Origin: Marinomonas primoryensis
GTDB taxonomy: Bacteria > Pseudomonadota > Gammaproteobacteria > Pseudomonadales > Marinomonadaceae
Reading direction: 5' to 3'
NCBI RefSeq assembly: GCF_013372285.1
Contig: NZ_CP054301.1
Coordinates: 3,140,001 to 3,185,000 of the forward strand
DNA: 45,000 nucleotides
Below are positions 18,711 through 28,586 of this stretch, one piece after another (position 1 is the stretch's first letter; every line of letters starts with the position of its first letter). Both the position numbers and the translations under genes were made by a program. A model generated the notes under the pieces. The model searched no databases and was not told the origin of the DNA. It saw only the letters and a list, made by a program, of their open reading frames with translations.

Positions 18711-19799
18711 TTAATTGTCGCCGCTAAGCGCTGCAAGCTGCTCAGCTTGGAACTCATTCACTAGCGGATTAATCAATACATCCAATTCACCTGTCACAAT
18801 TTCGTCTAATTTATACAGCGTTAAATTAATACGATGATCCGTAACACGACCTTGAGGATAATTATAGGTACGAATACGTTCTGAGCGGTCACCACTACCA
18901 ACCAAAGATTTACGCGCTTCAGACTGTTCGCTTGCGGCTTTATCTTGCTCGGCAGCTAACAAGCGCGACGCCAATAAAGACATAGCTTTAGCACGGTTCT
19001 TATGTTGAGAACGCTCTTCCTGACACTCAACCACCACACCCGTTGGAATGTGAGTAAGACGAATTGCCGAATCTGTTTTGTTTACGTGCTGACCACCTGC
19101 GCCTGACGCTCGGAAAGTATCAATACGTAAATCCCCTTTATTGATAATAATGTCGTCTACTTCGTCCATTTCTGGCATTACGGCAACAGTACAAGCCGAG
19201 GTATGAATACGCCCTTGAGATTCCGTCGCGGGTACTCGTTGCACTCGATGCACACCAGATTCAAACTTCAGTTTAGAATAAGCACCTTCACCTACTATTC
19301 GCGCAATGACTTCTTTGTAACCACCGTGTTCACCATCACTTGCGCTGACAATTTCAACTTTCCAGCGCTGAGTCTCTGCATAACGTGAATACATGCGGAA
19401 TAAGTCGCCAGAGAAAATCGACGCTTCATCGCCACCAGTACCCGCTCTAACTTCTAAAAATACGTTTCTCGAATCGTTAGGGTCTTTGGGTAAAAGTAAC
19501 TTTTGCAACACAAGCTGAAGCGCTTCTTTTTGCGCTTGTCCTGCTTTGTATTCTTCAACACCCATTTCTTTAATATCGGGGTCTGAGTCCGTCATCATGA
19601 GTTCAGATTCAGCAATATTTTCGTCAATTTGCTGAAACTCATTAAAACACTTAACCACTGGCTCTAGTTCGGCGTACTCTTTTGAATAAGAACGAAACAG
19701 GTCCTGATTCATAATGACTTCAGCAACACTCAACAGTACAGCCAATTCATCATAGCGATCAGACAAACTTTCTAATTTTAACTTTATGGATTCTTTCAT
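18711..19799 (-). CDS. prfA: Peptide chain release factor 1
   Basis: Recognises UAA and UAG stop codons and triggers peptide release. The stop-codon-reading tripeptide PAT is visible in [10 protein letters not shown], and the GGQ motif in [20 protein letters not shown] shows the intact peptidyl-hydrolysis site that PrmC methylates. The length of 362 aa is that of RF1; RF2 would have SPF and a programmed frameshift, which is not seen. It begins 3 bp after hemA ends, so the two are cotranscribed. Confidence 0.96.
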   Translation of the reverse strand: MKESIKLKLESLSDRYDELAVLLSVAEVIMNQDLFRSYSKEYAELEPVVKCFNEFQQIDENIAESELMMTDSDPDIKEMGVEEYKAGQAQKEALQLVLQKLLLPKDPNDSRNVFLEVRAGTGGDEASIFSGDLFRMYSRYAETQRWKVEIVSASDGEHGGYKEVIARIVGEGAYSKLKFESGVHRVQRVPATESQGRIHTSACTVAVMPEMDEVDDIIINKGDLRIDTFRASGAGGQHVNKTDSAIRLTHIPTGVVVECQEERSQHKNRAKAMSLLASRLLAAEQDKAASEQSEARKSLVGSGDRSERIRTYNYPQGRVTDHRINLTLYKLDEIVTGELDVLINPLVNEFQAEQLAALSGDN

Positions 19800-19802
19800 T
19801 TT

Positions 19803-21071
19803 TTAGTTATCTTTTTCTTCATAAATGCCTAATACATTTGAGGCAATGGTTAATGCATTTTGATCTGCATCTGCACCAGCATCACGCAAATAACGCGTCG
19901 GCGAGTGAATGAGTTTATTCATTAAGCCATGAGCCAGCTTATTAAGCACCTGCTCCGGAGACTGCCCTCTCTCAAGGCCTTTAAGTGCTTTTTCCAGTTC
20001 TGCATTTTTAATAAGCTCAGCAGATTTCCTGAACGTAACGATAAGATCTGAGACTTTTCTTGATTCGACTACCCGTCGATAAGAACTAACCCCTTCTTCG
20101 ATCATTTCTTCTGCCGCTTTCGCAGCATCTTGCCTTGCGCGGACATTTTCTTCAATCACTGAATGAAGATCATCTACGGTATAAAGGTATGCATCATTTA
20201 CTTCTTCGACTTCCGGCTCTATATCGCGAGGCACAGCAATATCAATCAATAACATAGGAGAATGGCGACGCTGCGACGTAGCACGCTCAACCATGCCCTT
20301 CCCTATAATCGGTAATTGGCTGGCCGTAGACGAAATGACAATATCCGCTTGCGATAAGTAGTCGCCTATTTCGCCCAACATAATGGCTTCCGCATTCAGC
20401 TCATTTGCCAATGCCTCGGCTCGAGCTAAGGTTCGATTGGCGACTATAATTCGTTTGATACCATTTTCTTTAAGGTGTCTAGCCACCAGTTCAATCGTCT
20501 GCCCTGCACCAATAAGCAACGCGGTGCTGTTTCTGATGTCGGCAAAAATACGTTGCGCCAAACTCACGGCAGCAAACGCTATCGACACCGGGTTCTCACC
20601 GATGGCCGTATCGGTACGGACACGTTTAGCGACAGAAAAAGCACGCTGAAATAAGGAATCTAGTTCAGGACCAATGCAAGACCCTTCTTGCGAAACCGCG
20701 TAGGCTGACTTTACCTGTCCGAGGATTTGAGGCTCGCCTAAAATTAAAGAATCTAATCCAGAAGCCACCCGCATAATGTGACGCACACTATCATCGTTAG
20801 AGTGCGTGTAGCAATATTGCTTTAATTCCGACAGAGCAATACCGTGATACTGTCCAAGCCACGCAATAACGTCGTCCACCATACTGAAATCTTCGACTGA
20901 ACAATACAATTCAGTTCGATTACAGGTGGACACTATGACGGCTTCATTGGCTTTTTTCTCAGATATAAGAGAAGACAAGGCATCTATCATTTTTTCAGGA
21001 GCAAACGCCACACGCTCACGGATCGAAACCGGCGCAGTTTTGTGATTTACACCTACAGTAATTAGCGGCAT
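19803..21071 (-). CDS. hemA: Glutamyl-tRNA reductase
   Basis: Reduces glutamyl-tRNA(Glu) to glutamate-1-semialdehyde, the committed step of C5-pathway heme synthesis. The catalytic cysteine is in STCNRTELYC; the N-terminal VGVNHKTAPVSIRERVAF and the NADPH-binding region LLIGAGQTIELVARHL are clear. The C-terminal dimerisation helices are present, including SPTRYLRDAG. The length of 422 aa is normal. It is the first gene of hemA-prfA-prmC and is divergent from the TPR lipoprotein gene across about 200 bp. Confidence 0.96.
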   Translation of the reverse strand: MPLITVGVNHKTAPVSIRERVAFAPEKMIDALSSLISEKKANEAVIVSTCNRTELYCSVEDFSMVDDVIAWLGQYHGIALSELKQYCYTHSNDDSVRHIMRVASGLDSLILGEPQILGQVKSAYAVSQEGSCIGPELDSLFQRAFSVAKRVRTDTAIGENPVSIAFAAVSLAQRIFADIRNSTALLIGAGQTIELVARHLKENGIKRIIVANRTLARAEALANELNAEAIMLGEIGDYLSQADIVISSTASQLPIIGKGMVERATSQRRHSPMLLIDIAVPRDIEPEVEEVNDAYLYTVDDLHSVIEENVRARQDAAKAAEEMIEEGVSSYRRVVESRKVSDLIVTFRKSAELIKNAELEKALKGLERGQSPEQVLNKLAHGLMNKLIHSPTRYLRDAGADADQNALTIASNVLGIYEEKDN

Positions 21072-21268
21072 TCAGGGCTCTTCTCAAAGATCGAGATTTA
21101 AGGTAATGACAGGAGCAGGCATTGCTCCAACACGACTCTTTACATAAAGAAGACACATTATACGAGAAATTAGCTTTTTTTCGCACCCCATATGATCAAT
21201 AAAAGTAATAGGATTAGTTTATAGTTATGCCTGACATAAAGAGTGGCTAGCGATACCATAAGGGTTTT

Positions 21269-23077
21269 ATGAATTTAACGTCGAGAAAGCACATGTCGTC
21301 TGTTTTAGACCTCATACACAAAAACCACATAAGAAAGCCTCATACAAAAAGGTTTTTGGTGCTGCTTACAATTCTTTGTGGGGCATTATTATTAAGCGCC
21401 TGCACCTATAACACGACTCAACCCGATATCGTACCATTGAGCAAAGAAATACCTCTCGAACAGAAAGTATCTCATAGCAACATTGCAGAGTTTCTCAACG
21501 CCGAGTTCACGCTACAAAGAGAAGGTCCGAATAAAGCATTTGACTCTTTTTATAAGCTAGCTAGCCAATCCGAAAATCTTGCACTGATAGAACGACTCAC
21601 ACACATCGGGGTCGTTTCACAAAACCGCCTATACATAGAAAGAAGTACGGATTTATGGCTGTCCGTTGACCCAACGTCGGAGCAAGCTTACTCACTTAAG
21701 TTGCAAGTTCTCGTCAAAGGAGATCGTTCGGACGAAGTGACAACGCTGCTAACCAACGCAATTCGACACAAGACGTCGCTACGTTTTTTACCGCTTTACC
21801 TTGAAGAAGTTGTCCGTGACAGCGATCAAGTTAATACCATAGAAGAAGCGATAGCAACGCTATCTCCTGAATCAAAACACGATCAATACGTACAGCTGAG
21901 CCACGCGCACCTTTTATTGCTTTCAGGAAAGTATCAGTCCGCGATTAATGCATCCAAGCAACTTCTAGCCCAGCCTAACACCGAAAAAAGCGAAGCTCTC
22001 TACCTCATTTTGGCTTTTAGTCAAAAAAACCTTGGTCGATTCGAAGACGCCATAAAAACATTACAGACAGCGTCGCAATACGCCCCCAAAAACGCGCGAT
22101 TACTAACGCCTTTAATTGACTTTCTTGTCGAAAATAAGCAACCCGAACGCGCAGCAACGGTATTTCAAAGTGCGAACTTAGAAACACCCGAAAAACTTCA
22201 AATCGGCATTAATTTCATGCGTACCTTACTAGAACACGAACAACCAACACTGGCACTTGAGACCGCCAACCTTCTGCCAAAAAAACAACTGGGCTTATCA
22301 GATCAAATTCAATATTTAACCGCCATTGCACTTGCTCAACTAGACAAAAAAACAGAAGCCATCGAAACAATGGATACGGTGGACGGTGCTTTACGCGCTA
22401 ATGCCACCAGCCAGATGGCGTTATGGCTTTATGACGCAGGCAAAGAGAACGACGTTAACAACATGGTTCTCAACCGTACTCTACGAGAAAATATGCCGGA
22501 GCAGGTCGCTGCTATCAGCCGACTTCATGAGGAAAAAGGGAATATCGATTTATCATACGAATTACTAAATCACGCTTTAATCGCTTTACCGGAGTCCGAC
22601 GTTTTGCGCTATCGAAAAGCGTTACTCGCTGAAACGTTAGGAAACTGGACAGTAACGGAAATCGAACTCAAAATATTGCTCGAAAAAGACCCAGATAACC
22701 CACAGTACCTCAATGCTCTTGGCTACACACTGCTCACCCGAACCGCTCGTATTGATGAAGCAATGAACTACATAGAATCCGCCTACGAGAAAGCAGACAA
22801 TGACCCAGCTATTATTGACAGTTTAGGATGGGGGTTCTTTATGAAGGGAGAGTTAGAGCAGTCTTCTTATTATTTAAAAAAAGCCTGGTCAATTCTACCC
22901 GACGCCGAGATTGCGGCCCATTACGGCGAGTCTCTCTGGCAACAACGCCACTACAAAGAAGCAATAGATATATGGAAAGCGGCCTTAAAAACATCGCCAG
23001 GTACGCCATTATTACTTGATACTATAAAACGACTTTCACCGTCGCTGATGGATGAACTAGAACAGGATAAACCGTGA
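21269..23077 (+). CDS. TPR-repeat lipoprotein
   Basis: 602-aa protein with a lipoprotein signal: a basic start, the hydrophobic stretch RFLVLLTILCGALLLSAC and a lipobox cysteine at about residue 45. The unusually long n-region may mean translation begins at a later codon, such as the ATG at residue 9. The rest is a run of tetratricopeptide repeats (for example EDAIKTLQTASQYAPKNARL and EAIDIWKAALKTSPGTPLLL). TPR lipoproteins of this type lie between hemA and lolB in Pseudomonas; the function is unknown, probably envelope assembly. The TGA stop overlaps the lolB start as TGATG. Confidence 0.85.
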   Translation: MNLTSRKHMSSVLDLIHKNHIRKPHTKRFLVLLTILCGALLLSACTYNTTQPDIVPLSKEIPLEQKVSHSNIAEFLNAEFTLQREGPNKAFDSFYKLASQSENLALIERLTHIGVVSQNRLYIERSTDLWLSVDPTSEQAYSLKLQVLVKGDRSDEVTTLLTNAIRHKTSLRFLPLYLEEVVRDSDQVNTIEEAIATLSPESKHDQYVQLSHAHLLLLSGKYQSAINASKQLLAQPNTEKSEALYLILAFSQKNLGRFEDAIKTLQTASQYAPKNARLLTPLIDFLVENKQPERAATVFQSANLETPEKLQIGINFMRTLLEHEQPTLALETANLLPKKQLGLSDQIQYLTAIALAQLDKKTEAIETMDTVDGALRANATSQMALWLYDAGKENDVNNMVLNRTLRENMPEQVAAISRLHEEKGNIDLSYELLNHALIALPESDVLRYRKALLAETLGNWTVTEIELKILLEKDPDNPQYLNALGYTLLTRTARIDEAMNYIESAYEKADNDPAIIDSLGWGFFMKGELEQSSYYLKKAWSILPDAEIAAHYGESLWQQRHYKEAIDIWKAALKTSPGTPLLLDTIKRLSPSLMDELEQDKP

Positions 23078-23655
23078 TGAACTACCGTACTCTCTGCCTA
23101 CTTACTTTGACCGCACTTATCAGTGCCTGTAGTACGCAACCAACAGGGCCAATCACACCACCACCCACCAGTGTTGGCGCCATTTCAAAATGGGAAACAT
23201 CTGGTCGAGTTGGCATTCGCACACCGAAAGACGCAGTTTCTGGCAATTTTAACTGGCAAAAAGATCCAACAACCTTCGCTCTTAATATTGTTGGCCCTTT
23301 TGGTCAAGGCGCAACCAAGCTAGATAAATCTCAAGATGGCGTTGTCACATTGGCTTATGATGACACCGTGATAACCGGCAACGACCCAGCCATACTATTG
23401 CAACAAGAGCTTGGTTGGGAATTCCCAGTAGAGCAGGTTTCTTATTGGATAAGAGGCTTGGCGGATCCGCACTCAGCCGCACGAATCACCAAGGACACAG
23501 ACAGCAAACTGCCAAGTAAAATAGAACAAGATGGCTGGCTGGTAACTTACAACAGTTTTACAACAATAGATGGCCTATCCTTGCCACAAAAAATGCAAGT
23601 ATCTAACCCACCTTTTAGAGTAAACTTGATTATCAACCAATGGACCATTCAGTAA
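23077..23655 (+). CDS. lolB: Outer-membrane lipoprotein receptor LolB
   Basis: Takes lipoproteins from the periplasmic carrier LolA and inserts them in the outer membrane. It is itself a lipoprotein: signal TLCLLTLTALISAC with cysteine near residue 18. The mature part carries LolB features: WETSGRVGIRTPKDAVSGNF, LNIVGPFGQGATKL, QELGWEFPVEQVSYWIRG and the C-terminal VNLIINQW. I chose the ATG at 23077; the GTG directly before it is equally well spaced from the AGGA. It overlaps the TPR gene by one base and ispE by 16 bp. Confidence 0.92.
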   Translation: MNYRTLCLLTLTALISACSTQPTGPITPPPTSVGAISKWETSGRVGIRTPKDAVSGNFNWQKDPTTFALNIVGPFGQGATKLDKSQDGVVTLAYDDTVITGNDPAILLQQELGWEFPVEQVSYWIRGLADPHSAARITKDTDSKLPSKIEQDGWLVTYNSFTTIDGLSLPQKMQVSNPPFRVNLIINQWTIQ

Positions 23656-24527
23656 CCAGCATGCAATTACCTTCTCCTGCAAAATTAAATTTATTTTTAC
23701 ACATCATCGGCCGACGAGAAGACGGCTACCACGAACTGCAAACACTGTTTCAATTTATCGATTTATGCGACACGCTTGATTTTTCGCTTACTAGAGATAA
23801 CAACATCATCATCTCACCAGCTATTGAGCAACTTCCAACAGAAGAAAATCTCATTTATAAAGCGGCGAAACTGCTTACTCCCTTCAAGCAAAACCCTCAC
23901 GCCGGCGTAGATATTATCCTAAAAAAACAATTACCTATGGGTGGAGGAATCGGCGGTGGAAGTTCCAATGCCGCCACGACTTTGTTGGCTCTAAACACCC
24001 TATGGGAATGTCATCTTTCTTTAGAAAAGCTGGCTGAATTGGGAGTCCAATTAGGCGCGGACGTTCCCGTTTTTGTCATGGGTTTTGCAGCCTTTGCGGA
24101 AGGTGTTGGAGAGAAGCTTCAAAAAGTCACATTAGATACACCCTATTTTTTACTCCTTAAGCCCAATTGTCACGTCTCAACAGGTCAAATCTTTACCGAT
24201 AAATATTTGACAAGAGACACCCCTCCGATCAGAATATCGCACGCCTTGAAGCTGGGTGGCCATAACGACTGTTTAGATGTGGTTAGAAAGCACAATCCTG
24301 AAGTGAATGAAGCGTATTTATGGCTTAAAAGCCATGGCGATGCAAAGTTAACTGGGACCGGGGCTTGTCTATTTTTAGCATTCGATAATGTGCGCGACGC
24401 TGAGCGAGTAAGATTGTCTACACCAAAAAAATGGCAGAGTTGGGTTTGTCATGGGTGTAACACATCACCAACTCACGACGCACTAAACCAGTGGATTAAG
24501 CAAAATAGGGATAAGTGCCCCAAATAA
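23640..24527 (+). CDS. ispE: 4-diphosphocytidyl-2-C-methyl-D-erythritol kinase
   Basis: GHMP-family kinase of the MEP isoprenoid pathway, phosphorylating CDP-methylerythritol with ATP. The substrate loop [13 protein letters not shown] and the ATP-binding [17 protein letters not shown] are clear, as is GADVPVF. The length of 295 aa is normal. The start overlaps lolB; an internal ATG eight codons later (MQLPSPAK) is an alternative, as neither has a strong Shine-Dalgarno sequence. The tRNA-Gln gene that lies between ispE and prs in Pseudomonas is absent here; tRNA-Gln genes lie after ychF instead. Confidence 0.94.
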   Translation: MDHSVTSMQLPSPAKLNLFLHIIGRREDGYHELQTLFQFIDLCDTLDFSLTRDNNIIISPAIEQLPTEENLIYKAAKLLTPFKQNPHAGVDIILKKQLPMGGGIGGGSSNAATTLLALNTLWECHLSLEKLAELGVQLGADVPVFVMGFAAFAEGVGEKLQKVTLDTPYFLLLKPNCHVSTGQIFTDKYLTRDTPPIRISHALKLGGHNDCLDVVRKHNPEVNEAYLWLKSHGDAKLTGTGACLFLAFDNVRDAERVRLSTPKKWQSWVCHGCNTSPTHDALNQWIKQNRDKCPK

Positions 24528-24585
24528 ACAAATTACTTCCCTGGCCAGTCTATTTCATCGCTACAAAATACAAAGGGTATACACA

Positions 24586-25533
24586 GTGTCCAAGTTGATG
24601 GTTTTTACCGGTAATGCAAACCCTGAACTCGCTCGCAGGGTGGTACGTCGCCTAGGGCTACCTATCGGAAACGCAACCGTAGGTAAGTTTAGTGACGGAG
24701 AGATTACGGTCGAGATCAATGAGAATGTCCGCGGAAAAGACGTTTTTATTATCCAATCCACCTGCGCCCCTAGTAATGACAATCTAATGGAGCTGATCGT
24801 CATGGCAGACGCTCTACGTCGAGCTTCCGCCACACGAGTGACGGCTGTTATTCCCTATTTTGGTTATGCTCGACAAGATCGTCGCGTACGCTCAGCCCGC
24901 GTACCTATTACAGCGAAAGTCGTGGCCGATATGATTTCAGCTGTTGGCATCAACCGTGTATTAACCGTTGACCTTCATGCAGACCAAATCCAAGGATTTT
25001 TCGATATCCCTGTTGATAACGTCTACGCAACGCCTCTACTACTTGAAGATTTACAACGCCAAGGTTATGAAAACATTACCGTTGTTTCCCCAGATGTAGG
25101 CGGTGTGGTTCGAGCGCGCGCCTTCGCAAAACTGCTTGATGACGCAGACTTAGCCATTATAGACAAACGTCGCCCTCGCGCTAACGAAGCTCAAATCATG
25201 CATTTGATTGGTGATGTCGCTGGAAAAACATGCGTCCTAGTAGATGACATGTGTGATACTGGGGGGACCTTGTGTGCCGCTGCAAAAGCACTAAAAGATC
25301 ACGGCGCTGAAAAAGTAATCGCCTACTGCACTCATCCAGTGTTGTCAGGCAAAGCCATTGAAAACATTACAAATTCCGTGCTTGATGAGTTGGTCGTGAC
25401 TGATACCATCCCATTGACACAAGAGGCGCTTAATTGCCCTCAAATACGCCAATTGTCGATGTCTGACATTATGGCGGAGGCTGTTCGTCGTGTATGCAAC
25501 GAAGAGTCTATCAGTGCCATGTTTGGGGCCTAA
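24586..25533 (+). CDS. prs: Ribose-phosphate pyrophosphokinase
   Basis: Makes PRPP from ribose-5-phosphate and ATP for nucleotide, histidine and tryptophan synthesis. Class I features are all present: [20 protein letters not shown], the catalytic Lys region [11 protein letters not shown], and the PRPP-binding loop [13 protein letters not shown]. The start is GTG; alignment with the E. coli enzyme places the initiator exactly four codons before the internal methionine. The length of 315 aa is standard. It lies in the ispE-prs-rplY-pth-ychF run. Confidence 0.96.
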   Translation: MSKLMVFTGNANPELARRVVRRLGLPIGNATVGKFSDGEITVEINENVRGKDVFIIQSTCAPSNDNLMELIVMADALRRASATRVTAVIPYFGYARQDRRVRSARVPITAKVVADMISAVGINRVLTVDLHADQIQGFFDIPVDNVYATPLLLEDLQRQGYENITVVSPDVGGVVRARAFAKLLDDADLAIIDKRRPRANEAQIMHLIGDVAGKTCVLVDDMCDTGGTLCAAAKALKDHGAEKVIAYCTHPVLSGKAIENITNSVLDELVVTDTIPLTQEALNCPQIRQLSMSDIMAEAVRRVCNEESISAMFGA

Positions 25534-25603
25534 GCCAAACACTAACGCTCGGAACGGGTCGCAGTTCTGGGCACAAACTTTGATTAATTATTAGGAAAAT
25601 ACC

Positions 25604-26182
25604 ATGTCATTATCTATTAATGCCGTAGCACGTAAAGAAGAAGGCAAGGGTGCGAGCCGCCGCCTTCGTAACGCTGGTCTAGTACCAGCGGTTATCTATG
25701 GTGGTGAAGCTGCACCACAATCTGTTTCTTTTAAAGACAACGAGATTCTTAAATCTGTTTCTACTCCAGGTTTCTTGACTGGTCTAGTTGAAGTATCTGT
25801 AGACGGTAAAGCAGAAAAAGTGCTTGTAAAAGCGCTACAACGTCACCCAGCAACAGGCCTTGTTATGCACATGGACCTTCAGCGCGTTCAAGAAGACAAG
25901 GCAATCACTACTCGTGTTCCTTTAAGCTTCATCAACGCTGCACAAAGTGAAGGCGTTAAAGGCCAAGGTGGTCGCTTGACGGTTGAATCTAAACTGGCTG
26001 AAGTTCGTTGCCTACCAGCTAACCTGCCTGAAGTATTGGTAGTAGACGTGATCAAAGGTCAACTTGATCAAATTTACCATCTATCTGATGTTATTCTTCC
26101 AGAAGGCGTTGAATTGATTTCTTTGTTGAAAGGCGAAGATCATAACCAACCTATCGGTCGTATCGGCAAAGCTAAACGTTAA
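25604..26182 (+). CDS. rplY: 50S ribosomal protein bL25/general stress protein Ctc
   Basis: 5S rRNA-binding ribosomal protein of the longer, two-domain CTC type: an N-terminal L25 domain (about 1-95, with GKGASRRLRNAGLVPAVIYG) and a C-terminal TL5/CTC domain (about 96-185). E. coli L25 has only the first domain; 192 aa matches the longer form common in Pseudomonas. Codon use looks like that of a highly expressed gene. Its Shine-Dalgarno sequence is AGGAAAA, and it is followed by pth after 19 bp. Confidence 0.95.
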   Translation: MSLSINAVARKEEGKGASRRLRNAGLVPAVIYGGEAAPQSVSFKDNEILKSVSTPGFLTGLVEVSVDGKAEKVLVKALQRHPATGLVMHMDLQRVQEDKAITTRVPLSFINAAQSEGVKGQGGRLTVESKLAEVRCLPANLPEVLVVDVIKGQLDQIYHLSDVILPEGVELISLLKGEDHNQPIGRIGKAKR

Positions 26183-26201
26183 GACTATTGAAGGCAGTAT
26201 T

Positions 26202-26786
26202 GTGGCAGGTTTCAGATTATTAGTCGGCTTGGGTAACCCAGGCAACGAATACGAGAACACTCGTCACAATGCAGGCGCTCAGTGGATTGAAGCATTGGCT
26301 CGTCAGAGCCAATGCCTTCTTCGCTCCGAGAAAAAGTTTTCCGGCCAATTTGGCAAAGTTTCTATAGCTGGTGAAGAATGCTACCTCCTTATTCCCACCA
26401 CCTATATGAATTTAAGCGGCAAAGCCGTTCAGGCTGTTTGTCAGTTCTATAAAATCCCCCCTGAAGAAGTCCTTGTTATTCACGATGAGCTCGATATTCC
26501 ACCCGGTACAGCTAAATTAAAAAAAGGTGGTGGGCATGGTGGTCACAACGGATTAAAAGACATTATTGCTAAACTTGCGAACAACCGTGAATTTGGCCGT
26601 CTTAGGATAGGTATTGGCCATCCAGGACACGCAAGCCAAGTCGCCAATTACGTCTTAAAAAAAGCCGCACCTGACGATTTCGCAAAAACAGAACAAACCA
26701 TTGACGAATCATTGCGCTATGTTGATGACATAGTGAAGGGCAACCTGAATGCCGTAATGAATCAACTTCATAGCTTCAAAGCATAA
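26202..26786 (+). CDS. pth: Peptidyl-tRNA hydrolase
   Basis: Recycles peptidyl-tRNA that drops off ribosomes, by cleaving the ester bond. The sequence has the substrate-binding Asn in GLGNPGNEYE, the catalytic His in NTRHNAG, the Asn in TTYMNLSG and the DELDIPPGTAKLKKGGGHGGH block. The start is GTG with GAAGG upstream. At 194 aa the length is normal. It lies between rplY and ychF, its standard place. Confidence 0.96.
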   Translation: MAGFRLLVGLGNPGNEYENTRHNAGAQWIEALARQSQCLLRSEKKFSGQFGKVSIAGEECYLLIPTTYMNLSGKAVQAVCQFYKIPPEEVLVIHDELDIPPGTAKLKKGGGHGGHNGLKDIIAKLANNREFGRLRIGIGHPGHASQVANYVLKKAAPDDFAKTEQTIDESLRYVDDIVKGNLNAVMNQLHSFKA

Positions 26787-26812
26787 CCACTTAATTATTT
26801 AGGAATCTCACT

Positions 26813-27904
26813 ATGGGTTTTAATTGCGGCATCGTTGGGTTACCTAACGTCGGTAAATCAACTTTATTTAATGCATTAACCAAGGCTGGCATTGGCGCAG
26901 AGAACTTCCCATTCTGCACAATTGAGCCAAATGCTGGCGTTGTTGCCATGCCCGACCCGCGCCTAGACGCACTAGCAGCCATCGTAAAACCAGAGCGTGT
27001 TTTAGCCACGACAATGGAATTTGTTGATATTGCAGGCCTCGTAGAAGGTGCATCAAAAGGTGAAGGGCTTGGTAACAAATTCCTAGCCAATATTCGTGAA
27101 ACGGACGCGATTGCCCACGTTGTTCGTTGCTTCGAAGATGATAACGTCATCCATGTTTCGAATCATGTAAACCCAAAACTAGACATTGAAGTGATCAATC
27201 TAGAATTGATCTTTGCAGATATCGAGTCCATTGATAAACAAATTTTTCGCACAGCAAAAAATGCAAAAAGCGGCAACAAAGACGCTATTGCCCACAAAGC
27301 ACTGTTAGAAAGCATTAAAGAACACTTAGAAAATGGCCTTCCTGTACGAGCTATGACGCTTTCTGATGACCAAAGAAAAGAAGTCCGCTCCCTACATCTA
27401 TTAACAACCAAACCAACCATGTACATTGCAAACGTCTCTGAAGATGGTTTTGAAAATAATCCTCACCTAGACCAAGTACGAGAAATTGCTGAAGCAGAAG
27501 GCGCAATGGTGGTTCCTATATGCAACCAGCTTGAAGCAGAAATATCCGAGCTAGACATAGAAGAAATGCAAGAATTCCTTGATGAAATGGGCATGGAAGA
27601 ACCAGGACTGGATCGAGTGATTCGTGCAGGCTATGAATTGCTAGGCCTTCAGACCTACTTTACAGCGGGCGTAAAAGAAGTACGTGCATGGACAGTCAAA
27701 CAGGGCGCAACAGGCCCACAGGCTGCTGGAGTGATCCACACAGACTTTGAAAAAGGCTTTATTCGCGCCGAAGTCGTCAGCTATAACGATTTCATCCAAT
27801 ACAAGGGTGAAAGTGGTGCAAAAGAAGCCGGTAAATGGCGCCTAGAAGGAAAAGAGTACATCGTAAAAGATGGTGACGTAATGCATTTTCGTTTTAATGT
27901 TTAA
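26813..27904 (+). CDS. ychF: Redox-regulated ATPase YchF
   Basis: Obg-related P-loop NTPase that prefers ATP and binds ribosomes; in E. coli it is linked to the oxidative stress response. Motifs: G1 [15 protein letters not shown]3 [18 protein letters not shown], a coiled-coil insertion at about 130-200 and a C-terminal TGS domain ([18 protein letters not shown]). The length of 363 aa is typical. It is the last protein gene of the run; no hairpin terminator is visible before the tRNA promoter. Confidence 0.95.
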   Translation: MGFNCGIVGLPNVGKSTLFNALTKAGIGAENFPFCTIEPNAGVVAMPDPRLDALAAIVKPERVLATTMEFVDIAGLVEGASKGEGLGNKFLANIRETDAIAHVVRCFEDDNVIHVSNHVNPKLDIEVINLELIFADIESIDKQIFRTAKNAKSGNKDAIAHKALLESIKEHLENGLPVRAMTLSDDQRKEVRSLHLLTTKPTMYIANVSEDGFENNPHLDQVREIAEAEGAMVVPICNQLEAEISELDIEEMQEFLDEMGMEEPGLDRVIRAGYELLGLQTYFTAGVKEVRAWTVKQGATGPQAAGVIHTDFEKGFIRAEVVSYNDFIQYKGESGAKEAGKWRLEGKEYIVKDGDVMHFRFNV

Positions 27905-27933
27905 CCTATTGTAAAACATTTTTAGGAAAACAC

Positions 27934-27962
27934 TTGACCCATTAACCGGATATATGAATAAT
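27934..27962 (+). promoter_or_regulatory. Promoter of the tRNA cluster
   Basis: -35 TTGACC (27934-27939) and -10 AATAAT (27957-27962) have an optimal 17-bp spacer and are followed by a G/C-rich ATCGCGCC discriminator, as expected for a stringently controlled stable-RNA promoter. It lies about 57 bp upstream of the first tRNA. Confidence 0.65.
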
Positions 27963-28018
27963 ATCGCGCCACAGAGGCAGTAGATCATTTTATGTAAGCG
28001 GCTTTTGTGTCAGTCTGT

Positions 28019-28093
28019 TGGGGTATAGCCAAGCGGTAAGGCAACAGGTTTTGATCCTGTCATGCGTAGGTTCGAATCCTTCTACCCCAGCCA
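28019..28093 (+). tRNA. tRNA-Gln (anticodon TTG), copy 1
   Basis: 75-nt cloverleaf with acceptor TGGGGTA/TACCCCA, encoded CCA, anticodon stem ACAGG/CCTGT and loop TTTTGAT, reading CAA/CAG codons. The T stem GTAGG/CCTTC holds a T-T mismatch at its second pair. All three Gln copies in the cluster are identical. Confidence 0.96.
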
Positions 28094-28101
28094 ACAGACA
28101 A

Positions 28102-28178
28102 GGCTATGTAGCTCAGTTGGTTAGAGCACATCACTCATAATGATGGGGTCACTAGTTCGAATCTAGTCATAGCCACCA
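28102..28178 (+). tRNA. tRNA-Met (anticodon CAT, elongator), copy 1
   Basis: 77-nt cloverleaf with acceptor GGCTATG/CATAGCC, encoded CCA and loop CTCATAA. The full base pair at the acceptor end and close likeness to E. coli metT make it the elongator, not the initiator (a lysidine-type tRNA-Ile2 is less likely). It lies 8 bp after the first Gln gene. Confidence 0.92.
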
Positions 28179-28189
28179 CAATTCGATAT

Positions 28190-28264
28190 TGGGGTATAGC
28201 CAAGCGGTAAGGCAACAGGTTTTGATCCTGTCATGCGTAGGTTCGAATCCTTCTACCCCAGCCA
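28190..28264 (+). tRNA. tRNA-Gln (anticodon TTG), copy 2
   Basis: Identical in all 75 positions to copy 1, including the T-stem mismatch and the encoded CCA. It lies 11 bp after the first Met gene. Confidence 0.96.
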
Positions 28265-28299
28265 TCGATAGTTTTTATTAGTAGTTAATATACAGTTTA

Positions 28300-28376
28300 G
28301 GCTATGTAGCTCAGTTGGTTAGAGCACATCACTCATAATGATGGGGTCACTAGTTCGAATCTAGTCATAGCCACCA
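28300..28376 (+). tRNA. tRNA-Met (anticodon CAT, elongator), copy 2
   Basis: Identical in all 77 positions to the first Met copy. The preceding spacer is 35 bp, different from the first Gln-Met spacer of 8 bp. Confidence 0.92.
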
Positions 28377-28396
28377 GCGAAAAGAAAATCAATTAT

Positions 28397-28471
28397 TGGG
28401 GTATAGCCAAGCGGTAAGGCAACAGGTTTTGATCCTGTCATGCGTAGGTTCGAATCCTTCTACCCCAGCCA
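28397..28471 (+). tRNA. tRNA-Gln (anticodon TTG), copy 3
   Basis: Third identical copy, last gene of the Gln-Met-Gln-Met-Gln array, 20 bp after the second Met gene. No clear intrinsic terminator follows before the next promoter at 28519. Confidence 0.96.
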
Positions 28472-28518
28472 TCTATGTAAATAATCTTCACAGTACGTCA
28501 TCCCTTTTCCTTATTTCA

Positions 28519-28547
28519 TTGGATTTTACTTCTCTTCAATCTATAAT
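28519..28547 (+). promoter_or_regulatory. Promoter of the outer-membrane barrel gene
   Basis: -35 TTGGAT (28519-28524), 17-bp spacer and a perfect -10 TATAAT (28542-28547), about 40 bp upstream of the ATG at 28587. Confidence 0.65.
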
Positions 28548-28586
28548 TAGACAAAATTTATCCAACTCGATATATGGACGCTAATT

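Noticed and set aside
28019..28471. CRISPR-like alternation of repeats and spacers
   Set aside because: The repeats of 75 and 77 nt fold as complete tRNAs with anticodons and CCA ends.
28396..28584. 62-codon ORF over the third tRNA-Gln and its flank
   Set aside because: It reads through a tRNA gene and a clear promoter, so it is not coding.
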